64,000 bases of DNA, from assembly GCA_944472135.2 (NCBI GenBank), contig OX235267.1:20815452-20879451 (forward strand), written 5' to 3'. Positions 1-12,429 of the stretch are shown one piece after another. A program made the position numbers and the translations under genes. The stretch is from Trichobilharzia regenti. Taxonomy: Eukaryota; Platyhelminthes; Trematoda; Strigeidida; Schistosomatidae. The notes beneath the pieces were generated by a model. That model saw only the letters and a program-made list of their open reading frames with translations, was not told where the DNA came from and searched no databases. Each line of letters starts with the position of its first letter. The stretch's first letter is position 1.

Positions 1-2189
1 GATCGGTACGAGGCAGAGTTGGTCGGTAGATGTGATAAGTGAGCAGCTGGAGAGAGGGAAGAAGATTCGTCCGTTGCGCGTGGGCAAAGGTTGCGTCCTT
101 GTTCAATCTCATACAACAACCACGATTTTCTTCGAATTCCTTATTTTCACTATTTCTCAGTGAACGTATAATCTGATATGTTTTTCGGCCGCCACATGTC
201 AACTAGTTGCAGAACTACAATAAATTAGAGTGTCAGGTTACTTGGTCATAGAGTACTCAGAAAGTTTCCCTCAACAACCCATTCTGGGTAGCTAAATCGG
301 TCATCATCTGAGAACTAGTCCATATACATTACGAAGTTAAGTAACTGTATTGACAATGATATAGTATAAATAATTAGATGGGTTATAATACAATTAGTAC
401 TGAATGTTGGATTTGCTGACCCGTTTATTGCACAAATTCCTAACGAAAATGAAATGCTTGCTGTTGCATATAGAGTCTACTAAATCAAAATATCATTAGG
501 AATTGACCAAGTATTAGTTAATTTGAAGACAAAAATATGGCGGATTTTCAGTAAGCTTTACGACCCCATTTTTATCTCATATTTGACCGTAGATGAGCAT
601 CGATGAAGTTAGTGACAATGAACATCTGTTCACCGTTCATCAGTTTTTTTAGTAATTCTATCGTTAAGATTGATTCTTGCCGAAATTGATGTCAAGATCA
701 TTCGATATCCGAAAAGCACCACGCTTACCTTTTTCTACTTTGTGATATACTACTGACAAGTAGTAGCATAAAAATTTTGAAATTATCATTTCTATTCACT
801 TTTTCATTCTATGCAATATAGCTTCACTGATACACATGATGTATGCAACTATATGTTTACTGGAAGTAACAGTTGCCTAACTAACTATTTAATATGTCAT
901 ATACTTATTTCCCCTTTCTAGTTTAAGCAATACAGTAAGAACGGTGTTAATACGACATAACGAACTTTTTTAATTCCATACATATTTAGTCAAATGTCTA
1001 CAACAGGAATAATTGTAGAAATAAACAAATCAATAAGAAAATCATGACACAGATTAAATAAGAGGTTAGGTCATCTTCTTTCAGAGTAAAAAAGAGTTTA
1101 CATAGGTATTCTAAAATATGAAAGAAAGTCCAAATACTAACTGTTTCAATGAAAGTAAGCATTTCCCTCCACTTTAGCTTTCAACTTTAGTGTAGCACAC
1201 AGAAATACAATATTGTATACCAGGTGGCATTTTGAACAGAGTTTATTGCCAGTAAATACATTAAAAGCAGTCACATAATTTCAAAAATCAGTATTCACGT
1301 TTCTTTAGTGTACTGTTTTCTCATTTTTATTACTGAAAAACTTTTTCAAATATAATTTCGGTTGCAGTGCAGTGGGTGGTTACCTAGTTGATCTGCGATA
1401 GCGAGATGGCATGTTAGACCTTATATTTTGTTGAGAACTTCATAAACACTGATGTATTTTTGCAACACAACCAGAAATGCACATTTAATCCTATTTAAGA
1501 TTCGTCAACTGGAAATACCCACACCTTGATGACTGATGGTTTTCACAATCAGTCAGAAAATCTATCATTTTGATACAAACGCCAAAATGTCATCTAATGA
1601 ACTACTTAGCTATGCAAGCCATTTCTTACGTAGTGGGTATCAATTCTGAATCGCTGGAACTTGAAGTTTCTTGTGATATAACATGATGCTAATTTTAATT
1701 TGGGGGCAAGAAGTGCCTAAGATTCATCACTTTCTTCTTTTAAACAGGTACTTCAGGTTTCCTTTCGAATGTCAATGGATACAGTACTTCGAGATACTTG
1801 TGAAGTGCATTTATATTCACCACTGTAAAAATCTTACTATGTAGCGATGATATTCCATAGCCAAATGATAATTTACTTCACTGTTCCGTGGAAGTGAGTC
1901 TTTCAGTATTTTTGTTAGACAATCGTCTTTCCGTTTTTCCTACGCTATTACTACATGAAGTATATGTGAATTTTTATATGTAATTGATACTGACACCAGA
2001 TGAAGGACGTCTTAGTTTAAAAAGTTAGTTGAATACATCACTTTATGGATGAGGACGTTCGTAGTAGCTGAGTATGTCCTAGTAATTAGCTCCTACTTAG
2101 TCTTCCAACTTTCCCTTTCGTTTTCTGCATTAATATTATCTCACTCTCCTAACTTCACAATAATTCATAAATAATTCCTTACCAGACAG

Positions 2190-2207
2190 CGAAAAAGCGC
2201 TTTTTCG
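2190..2207. repeat. 18-bp perfect palindrome
   Basis: CGAAAAAGCGCTTTTTCG is its own reverse complement with no spacer, centred on GCGC. It is unusually GC-bounded for this AT-rich surrounding. Function unknown. Confidence 0.7.
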
Positions 2208-2311
2208 ACGAATTCATTGACTAAGTTGCACAACTGCATGCAAATACAATTATTCTTGAAAGAGGGTAGTAACAAAAGTGATGAGTTGTCGTGATGATCA
2301 ACTAATATTGG

Positions 2312-2312
<1 letters not shown>

Positions 2313-2377
<65 letters not shown>
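2313..2377. repeat. (TA)n microsatellite
   Basis: About 32 uninterrupted TA units. It creates a spurious Tyr-Ile repeat reading on the - strand, which is not a gene. Confidence 0.95.
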
Positions 2378-2379
<2 letters not shown>

Positions 2380-2694
2380 TTACAGAAACATTTCTGTAGC
2401 TGTAAACAAAATGTTTTACTCATGAACTTATAAATTATGTTCGAGTGATTTCCTAACAGATATGAGTTTCGCGTCGTCTTCCCTTCAGCAAAACAATAAG
2501 AGAACTGCACTGTAATGCTTGGAATGAGCGATAACTACATTGATGATTACAATTTAAATATTAGTGTCTTGATATTGATAGTTCCCCATCTCTCCAGTAT
2601 ACTGAAAGAGTATAACTCCTTTATTTCAAAACCATAAACCTCTATAAGAAGAGTGTTTTCAGTTAAATACAGAACATCATACAAAGTTGCGTCA

Positions 2695-3028
2695 TATTAG
2701 ATGGTTGGAGGAAATCGGCAGGAAGCCTTGAACCTAGGTTTCGAGCTAGTTCGCACCCATCAGCAAGACGTATCTTCAACCTTGAAGGAACTCATCTCCC
2801 CTCTGAGTCTGGAACCCGCGTCCCCCAGTGCTGGAGTCAGAGACATTACCATTGAGCTATTCAGGCTCGCCGATCGCCTCCAACCATCTAATATCATCAA
2901 ATGAATGTGCGCCGTGATGGCGAGCTAACTAGAATGGTGGCCACATTACAAAGCTGACTGATAGAATTCAGTCTGCAGTGAAGAAAGGACCAGACACATC
3001 ACACTAGTTACTAGTGTCCAATCAAAAT
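2695..3028 (-). mobile_element. TSD-bounded element with tRNA-like pol III boxes and inverted repeats
   Basis: The element is flanked by a perfect 12-bp direct repeat, AAAGTTGCGTCA, at 2683-2694 and 3029-3040, as expected of target-site duplication. On the - strand, TAGCTCAATGG fits box A and GGTTCCAGACTC resembles box B with tRNA-like spacing. Two 18-bp perfect inverted repeats lie at 2694-2711 and 2877-2894 around the tRNA-like part. I infer a tRNA-derived SINE or a snap-back derivative; it does not match the two other SINE types in the window. An open + frame inside it (2701-2904) is incidental. Confidence 0.6.
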
Positions 3029-3040
3029 AAAGTTGCGTCA

Positions 3041-4881
3041 GTTAGACATCTACTGACCACACAAAAGAAATAAGCAGGTAAAGATAAAAGATGGAGATGT
3101 AATAAGAAATAATCTGGAATAGTTTAATAAGCTTCAAAATATGTTGAGTCTTGCTACCTTTCACTAAAAATATCCAACCACTGAAACATCTGCATGATAT
3201 GCATCATCATCTGAAGCAGTAGCCAATATCTTCTTGGGATTGTCCTACTTCATGTAGTGACGAAACTTTTTCAAAAACACCCTCAGATTGTAGAATGAAG
3301 AATTTCATTTCCTATTTCAGAGTTTTTGTACTGCCAAGTTTGACGGTTTAACAAGCACATATACACAATGTGCAGCGAAAAGTGAAGCGTACATAGTGGA
3401 ATATAAAAAGCATCAGTAATATATACTAAAATCTTAAACATATTCCTAACATTTTAGGGAATTTGAAGTGCTTACAAATGGCACTGACTTGACTCAGTCT
3501 CAGTTCCTGACATTCTCCGTGTAATAAGTAACCATTTATATTTCCTAATAATTTCATAGAGCTTACCTGACGCGTGTTTAAGGAAGATATGCTGTTTTCG
3601 TAGTTGACATCCATTTCCGTTAATCATACAAATGCACAGAAAAAAACAGATCTTCGTTACAGAAAGTTCACTAGCTTTCCGATAAACGATTAGATGTGGA
3701 CAATTGATTTAATGGCAGCATTCAGTATTATTAATCAAATAATTTCTTTGCAATATAATTTCCGTAACCACTGCTCATTTATGTTCATTATTTCACTGAT
3801 TTATCAGAAATCATCAAACGTATTTTCTAGGTTAAAGATAAGTAAAGAATCTATTGGTTATATAAAATTATTTATAGCAAAACAATATCAGTTAGAAAAT
3901 CATCTGAAGACATCAAGGATAGCATACATGTTTCGTCTCACTTACGTACTCTTTAGTAATGCAAGTCAAGATTCTGTCCCATAGTAACACCCTCAGAAAT
4001 AAAATGCACGAATATTGAAATATACAGATAAATTGTAGAACTGATGAGGCATTAAATTCAAACGAAGAAACTATTAAAGGTGGACATACTGAAACGTAAC
4101 GTGTAACTTCATTCCTTCAAACAGAAACGTCTTTAACTTCGTAGTACTGATTTCAACACTTTAAGAACTGATACTTATGTATTGCATCCTCCTAATCCTC
4201 ACAAACACCTGATATCTATTCATAACATAGATATTCAATCAGTTAAATCGTCAATGTTGTGACAGACTGATATCATCCTGAGAATCAATGCAAAGCAAGA
4301 AGCACTAAGTAATAATCATCATATTCATCGTATTTCTCAACACTTCAGCAGTTCTAAAGTCGGCATGCTGTTTCGACACTCATAGGTGGATAGATGGATA
4401 ACATATGTCCATATTAAAAGTTCAAACAGAACGAATATCACCTTGTTCGCAATTCTTCTAGTGTGATTGACTTTAATCCTTTACCGTATGGATGATTACA
4501 CACAATAATTCAGATTAAACTACGAAAGGTTCCGAATGAGGTTCACAAGATTTTATTTCCTCAAGATGCAAATATTTTATCGAAACAGAATAACCTGGCT
4601 TGACAAATGCGAATAATATTTACATATCATAAACTCTGTGTCGTTCCACATTCAAACCAAGAGAATATTACACCTTGAAGCCCAAGATTTGAAATTTCCC
4701 CATATACTTAAGCGCATTAATTGGTCACTGAGAGGAAATAAACGTCATGCGACTTAATACTTAGCGCCGAACCAATTCTACCGATAAACTTTGCAGCGTG
4801 ATAACGAATCTAGAAGATATGTCATCTTTTTACTTTTTGAATGAAGTAGGATCATTCAGGGCAAATGGAAGAAGGCCTAAT
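3041..4881. other. Anonymous AT-rich sequence
   Basis: No recognisable gene or repeat. The 96-codon open frame at 3694-3984 has no family-like motif, and its composition follows the AT-rich background. Confidence 0.55.
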
Positions 4882-5222
4882 TTACTCTAGGTAAGCCCAT
4901 TCCGGTTGGCCAGTAGCGTTTTCTAGCTTGACCATCTTTATGTAAACACCGTAGGGACGTTCCACTTGTTCCCGGAGAAGCTCATCAGCTAGACACTTAG
5001 TCAGATCCAGCTCAGAAAACCAAATATATTCATATTGTCAGAATTCCGGTTGGCTACTTGTGACAACCGGTATTGTGGAATCGAATCTATTATTTTCACC
5101 TCTGTTTGACTAATTTCTAAGCATTCATATGAATCAGTGGGATTTAACGCCACGATTGTTTGTTTTCTCGACTGCCATTCATGATATATATCATATTTTA
5201 ATCTAAATATCTCTCGTTTCAA
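4882..5222 (-). pseudogene. Unidentified coding-like segment, frameshifted C-terminal exon?
   Basis: Two overlapping - strand frames look protein-like. The lower one (5037 to 4882) reads 51 codons to TAA, with YEYIWFSELDLTKCLADELL near its start and RPYGVYIKMVKLEN followed by EWAYLE at the end. Its balanced use of Leu, Glu, Lys, Tyr and Trp is unlike random AT-rich frames. The upper frame (5222 to about 5005) contains CLEISQTEVKIIDSIPQYRL. Joining them needs a frameshift near 5030, so this is either a decayed gene copy or two exons with unseen splice sites. I do not recognise the family. It could equally be the last exon of a live gene on the - strand. Confidence 0.4.
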
Positions 5223-6734
5223 AAGGAATTGAGTTGAATTTTCATCTCAAACTGTGTAATTTTCAAATAAAAAATTGGATCTTATTTTATAGCAGGTGAC
5301 TTCATGATGAGCCGAATTACTTAAACTGATCGATCACTAACGAATTTAGTTATCAAATATATAGATAGCATGATGCACAAAACCCCCTTCAGTGTTCATC
5401 GAATAAGCCTAAACTAGTTATTTATAAGGTAAATCACATTCCTAATATGGCAAATTACTAAAGGGGATACTGAATACTTTTCAACCGTATATGTGACTTA
5501 AAAGTGACTGTCAACAAACTGAAAATCCATACGAACTACAGTTCCAGACCACTTACCACCTGAAATCAATCAGCGGTCTTAATTCGGAAGAAACTTCACT
5601 TCTCACCTATCTGAATCGTACACCCTTTGACTGACATTTATTCTTGTTATTTAATCTGAAAAAGGAGAAACGCTTAGCATAGTGATGCTTACTAGACTTT
5701 TATAACACCTAATTTCACAGGAAGTAGTGTCAGGATGAAAGCTAATTGACGATGGCATAACCTACAAAATATTTGCTGAACCACTAATTATGATTTATTA
5801 CTGCAATGAAAAACAAACATAACAGAAGACTTTTATAGTAAAGAAGACGTCAAAATTATCTCCTAACATTAAGTGAAATTATACTTCGATTTCAGATACA
5901 ATTATTTAAGAGAATAAAATGTCATTAAGCCAATAATTATACGTCATTTGTAATTCCATTTTTTTAAAACTGAAATGAACGCGCGCAATGAATCTATCCT
6001 AGTGGTAGCCATACTTGTTTCCTTGTTTGATTTTCACATCTCATTTGAAGGGAAGTTGTGTTTATCTTTCACCATATGTCTGTCCTATCATCAATCCTAC
6101 AGAACGAGCTAATACCGCCCACAGCTTTTCTTTTTAACCTGAACGACCTTTATAAAACAGCCAATACTGGACTTGTATTTGTCTTCTTATTGATTGAAAT
6201 TGCTAACTGGTCGATTCCCTATTTTTGTTCATGCTAATCCACGATAACATTTAAGTTGGCACCTGACAAATAAATAAATAATAATGATGTCATGTTAGTT
6301 ATTCCTCATTTGATGGATCTTATATCTTTCATTCAAGAAAAACATAACTGAGTGCCATTATAAAAATTTAAAGAAATCTAATTAAAAGACAGTGTTCTTA
6401 TTGTAGTCGGTGAGTCCATATTTCTTTTTTTCTAAGCAAACAAAATTGACTCATTTAATGCTGAAATATTACCTATCCACTCTATTACTGCTTCACAGTC
6501 CATACAACAGCCTGACGTTCATTTTACCTCTTTGTCTCTTTATGGCTACATCTACAAAAATGATTACATTCGATGATAGCACTGTGTTTAGGCGTGACGG
6601 GGATCCGTACTCCAAAAGCCTAGACCCCTACACCTTGGTCACATCTTAGTCATGCTATCCCAAAGTCTTACATAGTGAAATACAGCTAAGTCTTGATGTT
6701 GTGTTGCAGAAAGAAATTTAATTGTTTCCACGTT
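5223..6734. other. Anonymous AT-rich sequence
   Basis: No gene or repeat recognised; short open frames only. Confidence 0.5.
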
Positions 6735-6739
6735 TGACC

Positions 6740-6870
6740 ATGATATCTCAAGAATCTCAAACAAGGACAAAACAGCGATCCAGCACTCCTTGGTTTTCAA
6801 TAGTTCTGTAACTGAAGTCATTTCGTAGTCAAACTTGAAATCAACTCAATCACTGCATTCCAATACCTGA
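6740..6870 (+). repeat. Degenerate hammerhead-type repeat, 3' part
   Basis: Carries the post-core segment of the Sm-alpha-like repeat: ACAAGGACAAAACAGC, then a CCAGCACTCC..GGTTTTC..GTTCT..AACTGA run. The catalytic core is decayed and the 5' tRNA-like half is absent. Confidence 0.55.
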
Positions 6871-7139
6871 ATATATAACTGTGTTGAGTAAATATTCATA
6901 AGGGTGCCATGATCACTTAGAAGTAGTTCAAGAGACCATGTGTAATCCAGTCGCTTAATTAAAAGCCCTTAGTAGTAATGTTTTTTAGTCAGTTTCTCTA
7001 GAGAAGTAATACATTACGATGAAAGTTTATGAATCTTTCTTATTTGACTGCTTATTCTCATGTGCTCAGTCTTGTCTTTTAATATTATATCTCTTCTGTT
7101 TTCGTAATGTTACTGCAAAGTACGAAGTTCACTATTGAG

Positions 7140-7482
7140 TGGGAAGTCGTGACCAGTAAGGTGCAGCAGCTCTAGTGTGAGGACAAATACTCGCCGAAGA
7201 CATTGACTAGCGGTCGCGCTATATCGTGAATTGGCAGAAGTTAGAATTCATGGGCCATTGGATTGGGTCCCAGTGGCTTAATGGTATACGAGCTCGCCTT
7301 GTAACCACAGAAGGTCCTGGGTTCGAACCCCGGTGGGTGCGTACTGTTGAAGAGTCCCAAGCTAGAACGAGGCAGCTGTCCAGTACTCCCAGGTTTTCCA
7401 ATGGTTCTCTAACCAATACCAGCTCATGATGAAATCCTGTAAACAATCAACCAAATCCCTACAAACCAATACTTGAGACATA
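7140..7482 (+). repeat. Sm-alpha-like hammerhead SINE repeat, near full length
   Basis: Shows the whole unit: leader with GTGAGGACAAATACTCGCCG, then CAGTGGCTTAATGG (box A), GGTTCGAACCCCGG (box B), the hammerhead region from 7338, CCAGTACTCCCAGG, CAGCTCATGATGAAATCC and the end AAATCCCTACAAACCAATAC. Stem I halves GTACTG and CAGTAC are intact, but the core reads TTGAAGA instead of CTGANGA, and GAGG replaces GAAA, so the ribozyme should be dead. Sm-alpha repeats of schistosomes are known as pol III-type, hammerhead-encoding short retroposons. Confidence 0.85.
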
Positions 7483-8004
7483 CATTTAGTTTGGTTTGAT
7501 AAATTATTTTTCTATTAATTGCATTCTTTGATTCTTCTTATCATAATGAACTCACAAAGTGGTATAAAATTTTGTATAGAAATGAAGCGAAATTCAGTAC
7601 CTTTTTTGTTTTGTTTGCTTCAGTTTCCGTTTACTGCTGCTTTATTGTTGTGCAAATTTAATAAAAGTAGTAGGGGTGTATTTAATTGTCTGGATTTCAT
7701 CTGACGCAAATGTGTAAAATGGAGAAATCATTTTTATTTAATTTATATCACACAGAACTCAAATAGAACAATAAGAACGCGTTACAGTAATAACTTCATT
7801 GGCGCTGAATTCCAGTAAGATTAGTCAGAACTGATACCAAATGCAATAAGTTTCAACAAGGTAACTCAGTTTTAATCAAAGTCGATAAGGAAAGTGTTAT
7901 AAGTCAACGGTTGATTATTAACAATTGATCATACCGACACAAAAGCAGATCCTTGTTTATTTCAGTATCGTTTATTGTCATTTGCATTTTTCTTTATTTA
8001 AAGT

Positions 8005-8995
8005 TTATTTTAAACTTACGGAAGCCTTCAAAGTGAGGACGGGAGTGAGACAAGGCTGTCTATACTATCCCCAATGATCTTCCTGATTGCAGTAGATTGA
8101 ATAATGCGACAGACAACGGGCAATGAGGAAACAGGCATAAAATGGACTCACACAAAAAACTTGGAGGATCTGGACTTCGCCGAAGATATATGTCTGATTT
8201 TCCACAAACTGGAAGATACGCAAGTGAAAAGCGACAAGCTGGCAGAAGAAGCATCAAAGATAGGAAGGAGTTCAGGTGAACATAGATAAAACAGAGGTGA
8301 TGAAGATTCCTGGCCAACACCAACGGCAACAACACCACAGAGAACAATCAGCCAGCATAAATGGGAGGAACCTGAAAGAAACAACTTCCTTTACCTACCT
8401 GGGAAGCATCGTTTCAACTACAGGAGGAACTGACGAGGATATCAAAGCCAGAATCGGAAAAGCAAGACAAGCTTTCATTACTCTTAGCATCAAAAATAAG
8501 ATCCGGATCTTCAACTCCAATGTAAAGTCAGTGCCACTTACTATACGGATCAGAGACTTGGCGAGTCATAAAGAGAATCTCAAACAAACTTCAGACCTTC
8601 ATCAACAGCTGTCTTCGCTCAATACTCAAGATCAGATGGCCAGTCACAGAAGATCAACAACAGGGATCTCTGGCAATGAGCGAACCAACACAACAGGAAC
8701 CGATTGTGAAACAAATAGGCAGGAAGGAATGGAAGTGAATTAGCTAGCCATACTCTGAGGAAACCATCAAGCGACATCACTAGACAAGCCGTTGCTCGAG
8801 TGAAACCCGAAAGGGAAGCGGCGAGTTGGTCGTCAGTGCAAGGGTGACTTGGAGGAGGTCATGTGAAGAGGAAATGAAAGCATGTGGGCAGACTTGGAGC
8901 TGAGTGAAAAAGCTGGCAGAAAACCGAAGGCAATGGAGATGCGCAGCTGAAGCCCAATGTTGCTCTAGGAATTAAAGGATGTGATAATAATGTTG
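8005..8995 (+). mobile_element. RTE-like LINE reverse-transcriptase remnant
   Basis: Several + frames spell an RTE-type reverse transcriptase C-terminal half. FKVRTGVRQGCL is at about 8029; LEDLDFAED (the catalytic FADD box with D to E) at about 8160-8190; NIDKTEVMKI near 8277; the TSFTYLGSIVSTTGGTDEDI block at 8377-8440; KARQAF; and further on the TLRKPSSDITRQA segment near 8752. Frameshifts and a deletion between about 8500 and 8580 break it, so it is a fossil copy. The type resembles schistosome SR2/RTE elements. No 5' endonuclease part is seen. Confidence 0.82.
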
Positions 8996-9292
8996 TTTAG
9001 AAAAAATAATTCCACTTGAAAGGATATGCTTTTGGGGCATCAAAGTGGCAGTGTGTAATTCATTTGACGCAGCACACATTAGTGTTGTAGTATTTGCTGA
9101 TGTCACTGCAAAAATAAATTATTGGTTAAAAGTATGTCAATGCGAGCAGTTTCCTGGTCCTATTCATAAAGTTAAGTTGTTCGTTATCACTTTTTTTAGT
9201 GATAGGATTTTTTTCCAATATACTCTCTGTTAGTGCTGCATCATTTCCATTGTGTATGTATAGTACTGACTTGAGAAATAGGCATTTCATGG

Positions 9293-9413
9293 AGGATTTA
9301 ATCATGAGCTGACATCAGTTAGAGAACCACTGGGAAACCTGGGAGTACTGGACAGCTGTTTCGTCCTAGTTTTGGGACTCCTCAGCAGTACGCACCCACC
9401 GGGATTTATTAAT
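9293..9413 (-). repeat. Sm-alpha-like hammerhead repeat, partial
   Basis: Minus-strand copy from just upstream of the ribozyme (GGTGGGTGCGTACTG) to the CAGCTCATGATTAAATCC tail. It lacks the tRNA-like box A half but carries a complete hammerhead, annotated separately. Confidence 0.85.
9345..9391 (-). ncRNA. Hammerhead ribozyme, intact core
   Basis: Read on the - strand: stem I GTACTG pairing with CAGTAC; core CTGAGGA (fits CUGANGA); stem II GTCC/GGAC with an 8-nt loop; GAAA; a minimal stem III from ACAGCTGT; and the UC cleavage position after CTGTC. All invariant core residues are present. This matches the schistosome Sm-alpha hammerhead design with very short stem III, which in such repeats often works better in dimeric transcripts. 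Activity is inferred, not shown. Confidence 0.85.
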
Positions 9414-12400
9414 CCATTTTATCTTTACCCAACTGTATTGGCTTTCCAAATTGTTTATCTACTCCAATATATAGTACGATTGTAGTAGTGCATTCATAGA
9501 CAGCGCTAAAGTTAGCAGTCTGGGAAAACACTTACTGCTTGATGTGAATATACTTAAATAACCATACAGTAGGATGCGGTAGAGTTATAAATCTTAATAT
9601 TAATGTTATTTGTTGAAGAGGAAATTCCGATGATCGAATTAATGCTAATCAAATCGTAACCCAACAGATGAACTAACCCAAGAGTAGAGGATATCACACT
9701 ATATGAATGAAATTCACAAGAATTTCTGAGATGTATTGCTAGCATTCAATAAATAAATAATAAGGAATCACAGTCTCTTAAAAATTGCCATACTATAATC
9801 AATCATACTTATTATTCTAATGGCTTTTATTCATCGCATCTCACTCCTTCTACATAGATGTTTTTACTAATTCCTTATAACGTATCTAAGTTAAAATAGT
9901 AATTTACATAACTTTACTGACGCGTTGTCAATTATCCAAAGGTAAGATTTAGACATACTTAAAAGTCTACTCAGGAGTTTCTGAAACATGGTTAGGAGGT
10001 TCGATTGTGAACATCAATTAGTCATAAAAGTAATTTGAAATCGTTAAAGTGTTCTAAAACTGAGTGAATTCTTTTGAATATCTCACCATCCTTCTTTGAA
10101 GTAGAGTTCGATCGACTCTAATATACATTTCTGTATTGATCCTGGCCTGATAATTACAGTTTTTCATCCTTCTGAAATTTTTGTAGACATCAGTTTTTAC
10201 TGAGATATTGGCGAATACTACTATTCGGTGAAACCTAATTTCTTAAATTTTCAATTTTGTTTACAAGAAACAGTTTACAGTGGTAAAATTCTATTATCAA
10301 AGTTTTCAGACTATTTTTCATATGATGCGAATACAAAAGGATGTAGTATCTTGTCCTTAAACAGAATTCTAATCTCAATACTAGATGTCACTTATCATTT
10401 GACTCTGAAATGTGATCAAGTAATTGAGTATTTAAAGGTAGGATACATTGTTGTCCAGTCTTCGACTTTCGATTATGCTTGTTCTGGTAAGGCCTGCATT
10501 ACTCAAGTTGGAGTGTTTCCCTTAGCATACTTTTGATATCAGTCTAGACATCTTTATTGTAGGTTTATGGAAAAAGGACGTGTCTTTACTTTACATGGTT
10601 GGTTGCATAAAATATATTTAAGGACAAGCATCATTTGAGTATTTAGTGTAGAATTTTCTTAATTGTTGCTGCTGTCTATCCGCTTTGACGTTCGGTTGGT
10701 GTTACTTCTTCTAATGTCCATCTTTGGTTCATTTAGTTGAAATGCTATTGAATTAATCGTTGACATTTTGTTTACAGAAGTAGATTAAAACGTTAACTGT
10801 AATTTATTTTGGTTGAATTTCCACCCTTGTTCTCAGTTTGAATAATCTGTATCTTGAGCTTTCTATTAAAGGATAAATTCCCACTAGCTAACTCTTTAAA
10901 GTTTACACCTGTGATAATAATAATATTATTAAGGTTCCCAATGTTCATTCTGACTTAATCCATCTTCAACTTTTGGTTTTACAGCAATGACAATGTTACA
11001 GTGCATTTTTGTTTAAGAGGACCATTTCGAAGGTTTCCGTTTTTTCCAAAACTGCTTATTGCTTTTCAATTTAGCAAGCTGGTTCAGTTTTGTTCTCTAG
11101 TAGCATTTTGTTCATTCAGGACAGTACAAACTAGTGGAGTAATTTGTTTTTAAATGGTGTTCAATTTTACAAGTATATTGACAGTTAGGGACTTCAGTGC
11201 ACTTCTCAAAGTAGACTTAATCTGAAATCCTTACGCTAGCCAGTTCAGGAAAAATCCTGCATATTAGATAAGTTTATCTGATATAACACAAAGTGATGCA
11301 TAATGAATATCTTCATGATATTCCGAGTATAATTTATTGCTTATAATCGCATTAATGTATTTACATGACTTCCTAGCATACTCTATATGGCCTCAGTCTT
11401 TCTCGCTTTTATGCGATTGTAATTTACTTTTAAATTCTTGATAAATGACAATTATGAAATATGTCAAATTTGTTTCTGAGTAAGCCGCAATAGATGTTAA
11501 GGTGCAGGTTAGTGCCAAAATCTGTGACTGCGAAAGTAGAATGCTGAAAATGAATGAAACTATACTAACAACAACAAATTCATTGCTGCTCGTAAATCGA
11601 TTATATGAAAGCGTCCGAGATGAAACATGAAGTAGAACAAACAATACATCATCAGATTGGCGACAGATAAATCAGATTTCAGTTAGTAAAAGATCCATAA
11701 TAGTTTGCATTCATTTTATCACAACAAAAAATGTAAACGCTGAGCAACAATTTAAATTTATTCCAACTTTTTTATTCATTGAGTTTCAGGCATTCTGAAA
11801 TTTCAGGTTTCAAAAATACAAAGAAACCCTTTTATTTTATCCCCTACTAAACTAAAATTAAGTTGAAATAAACTTCTTTTCTCAGTGATGGAATTCAGTG
11901 AAATCTGATTGTCCACTCTTCTCGAAAGTCAGTTATGAAGAAAGTAGCTACTACAGCTGGAAGGCAGCCATGAGTAAAACATTTTCAGAGCATCATAACA
12001 AATTAGGAAAAATCTCACTGTAATCCATGATAATACTTAAATCACTACAATTGTCACACACTAAATGTTCTGTTTAGACGGAAATGTGACACAAAGGACA
12101 ACTGTTACATTTTTGTACAAACTCGCATATAACTTAATTTACTGATTTCCAAGATTTCAGTCTTTTCTGTGGTGACCGAAAAATGCTGAATTTTAAAAAT
12201 GACGACTGTTAGGATAAATAAAAGTATGCTTAGTGTGTATGTGAAGTGCTTTACGGAATCTGAAAACTAAGATGAAAGTTAGCAAAAAAGCAGCTAAGTT
12301 TTTTCCTCATATTCTAAATATGATAAAAATCAGACTCCAACAATCGAATCCAAGTATTTTAACTGAGCTAAGAAGTATGCCACTAGTCAGCTTCGAATAC

Positions 12401-12429
12401 TTATTTCTAATCACTTAATCTGTGATATA
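9414..12429. other. Anonymous AT-rich sequence
   Basis: No recognisable gene or repeat family. Open frames at 10228-10536 and 11393-11644 have background composition and no motif. Confidence 0.5.

Larger units (their letters stand above)
1..2682. other. Anonymous AT-rich sequence
   Basis: No exon, RNA gene or known repeat is recognisable, apart from the 18-bp palindrome at 2190 and the (TA)n tract at 2313. Open frames are short and of random composition. Confidence 0.6.

Noticed and set aside
2298..2510. 70-codon open frame on the - strand with Tyr-Ile repeat
   Set aside because: It is created by the (TA)n microsatellite.
2701..2904. 67-codon open frame on the + strand
   Set aside because: It lies inside the TSD-bounded tRNA-box element and spans its inverted repeats; no protein motif.
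7219..7446. Opposed open frames of 75 and 67 codons
   Set aside because: Both are readings of the hammerhead-type repeat, which is non-coding.
8060..8384. Minus-strand frames of 95 and 78 codons
   Set aside because: Shadows of the + strand RTE reverse-transcriptase remnant.
10228..10536. 102-codon + frame
   Set aside because: No motif, no splice context, composition like the AT-rich background.
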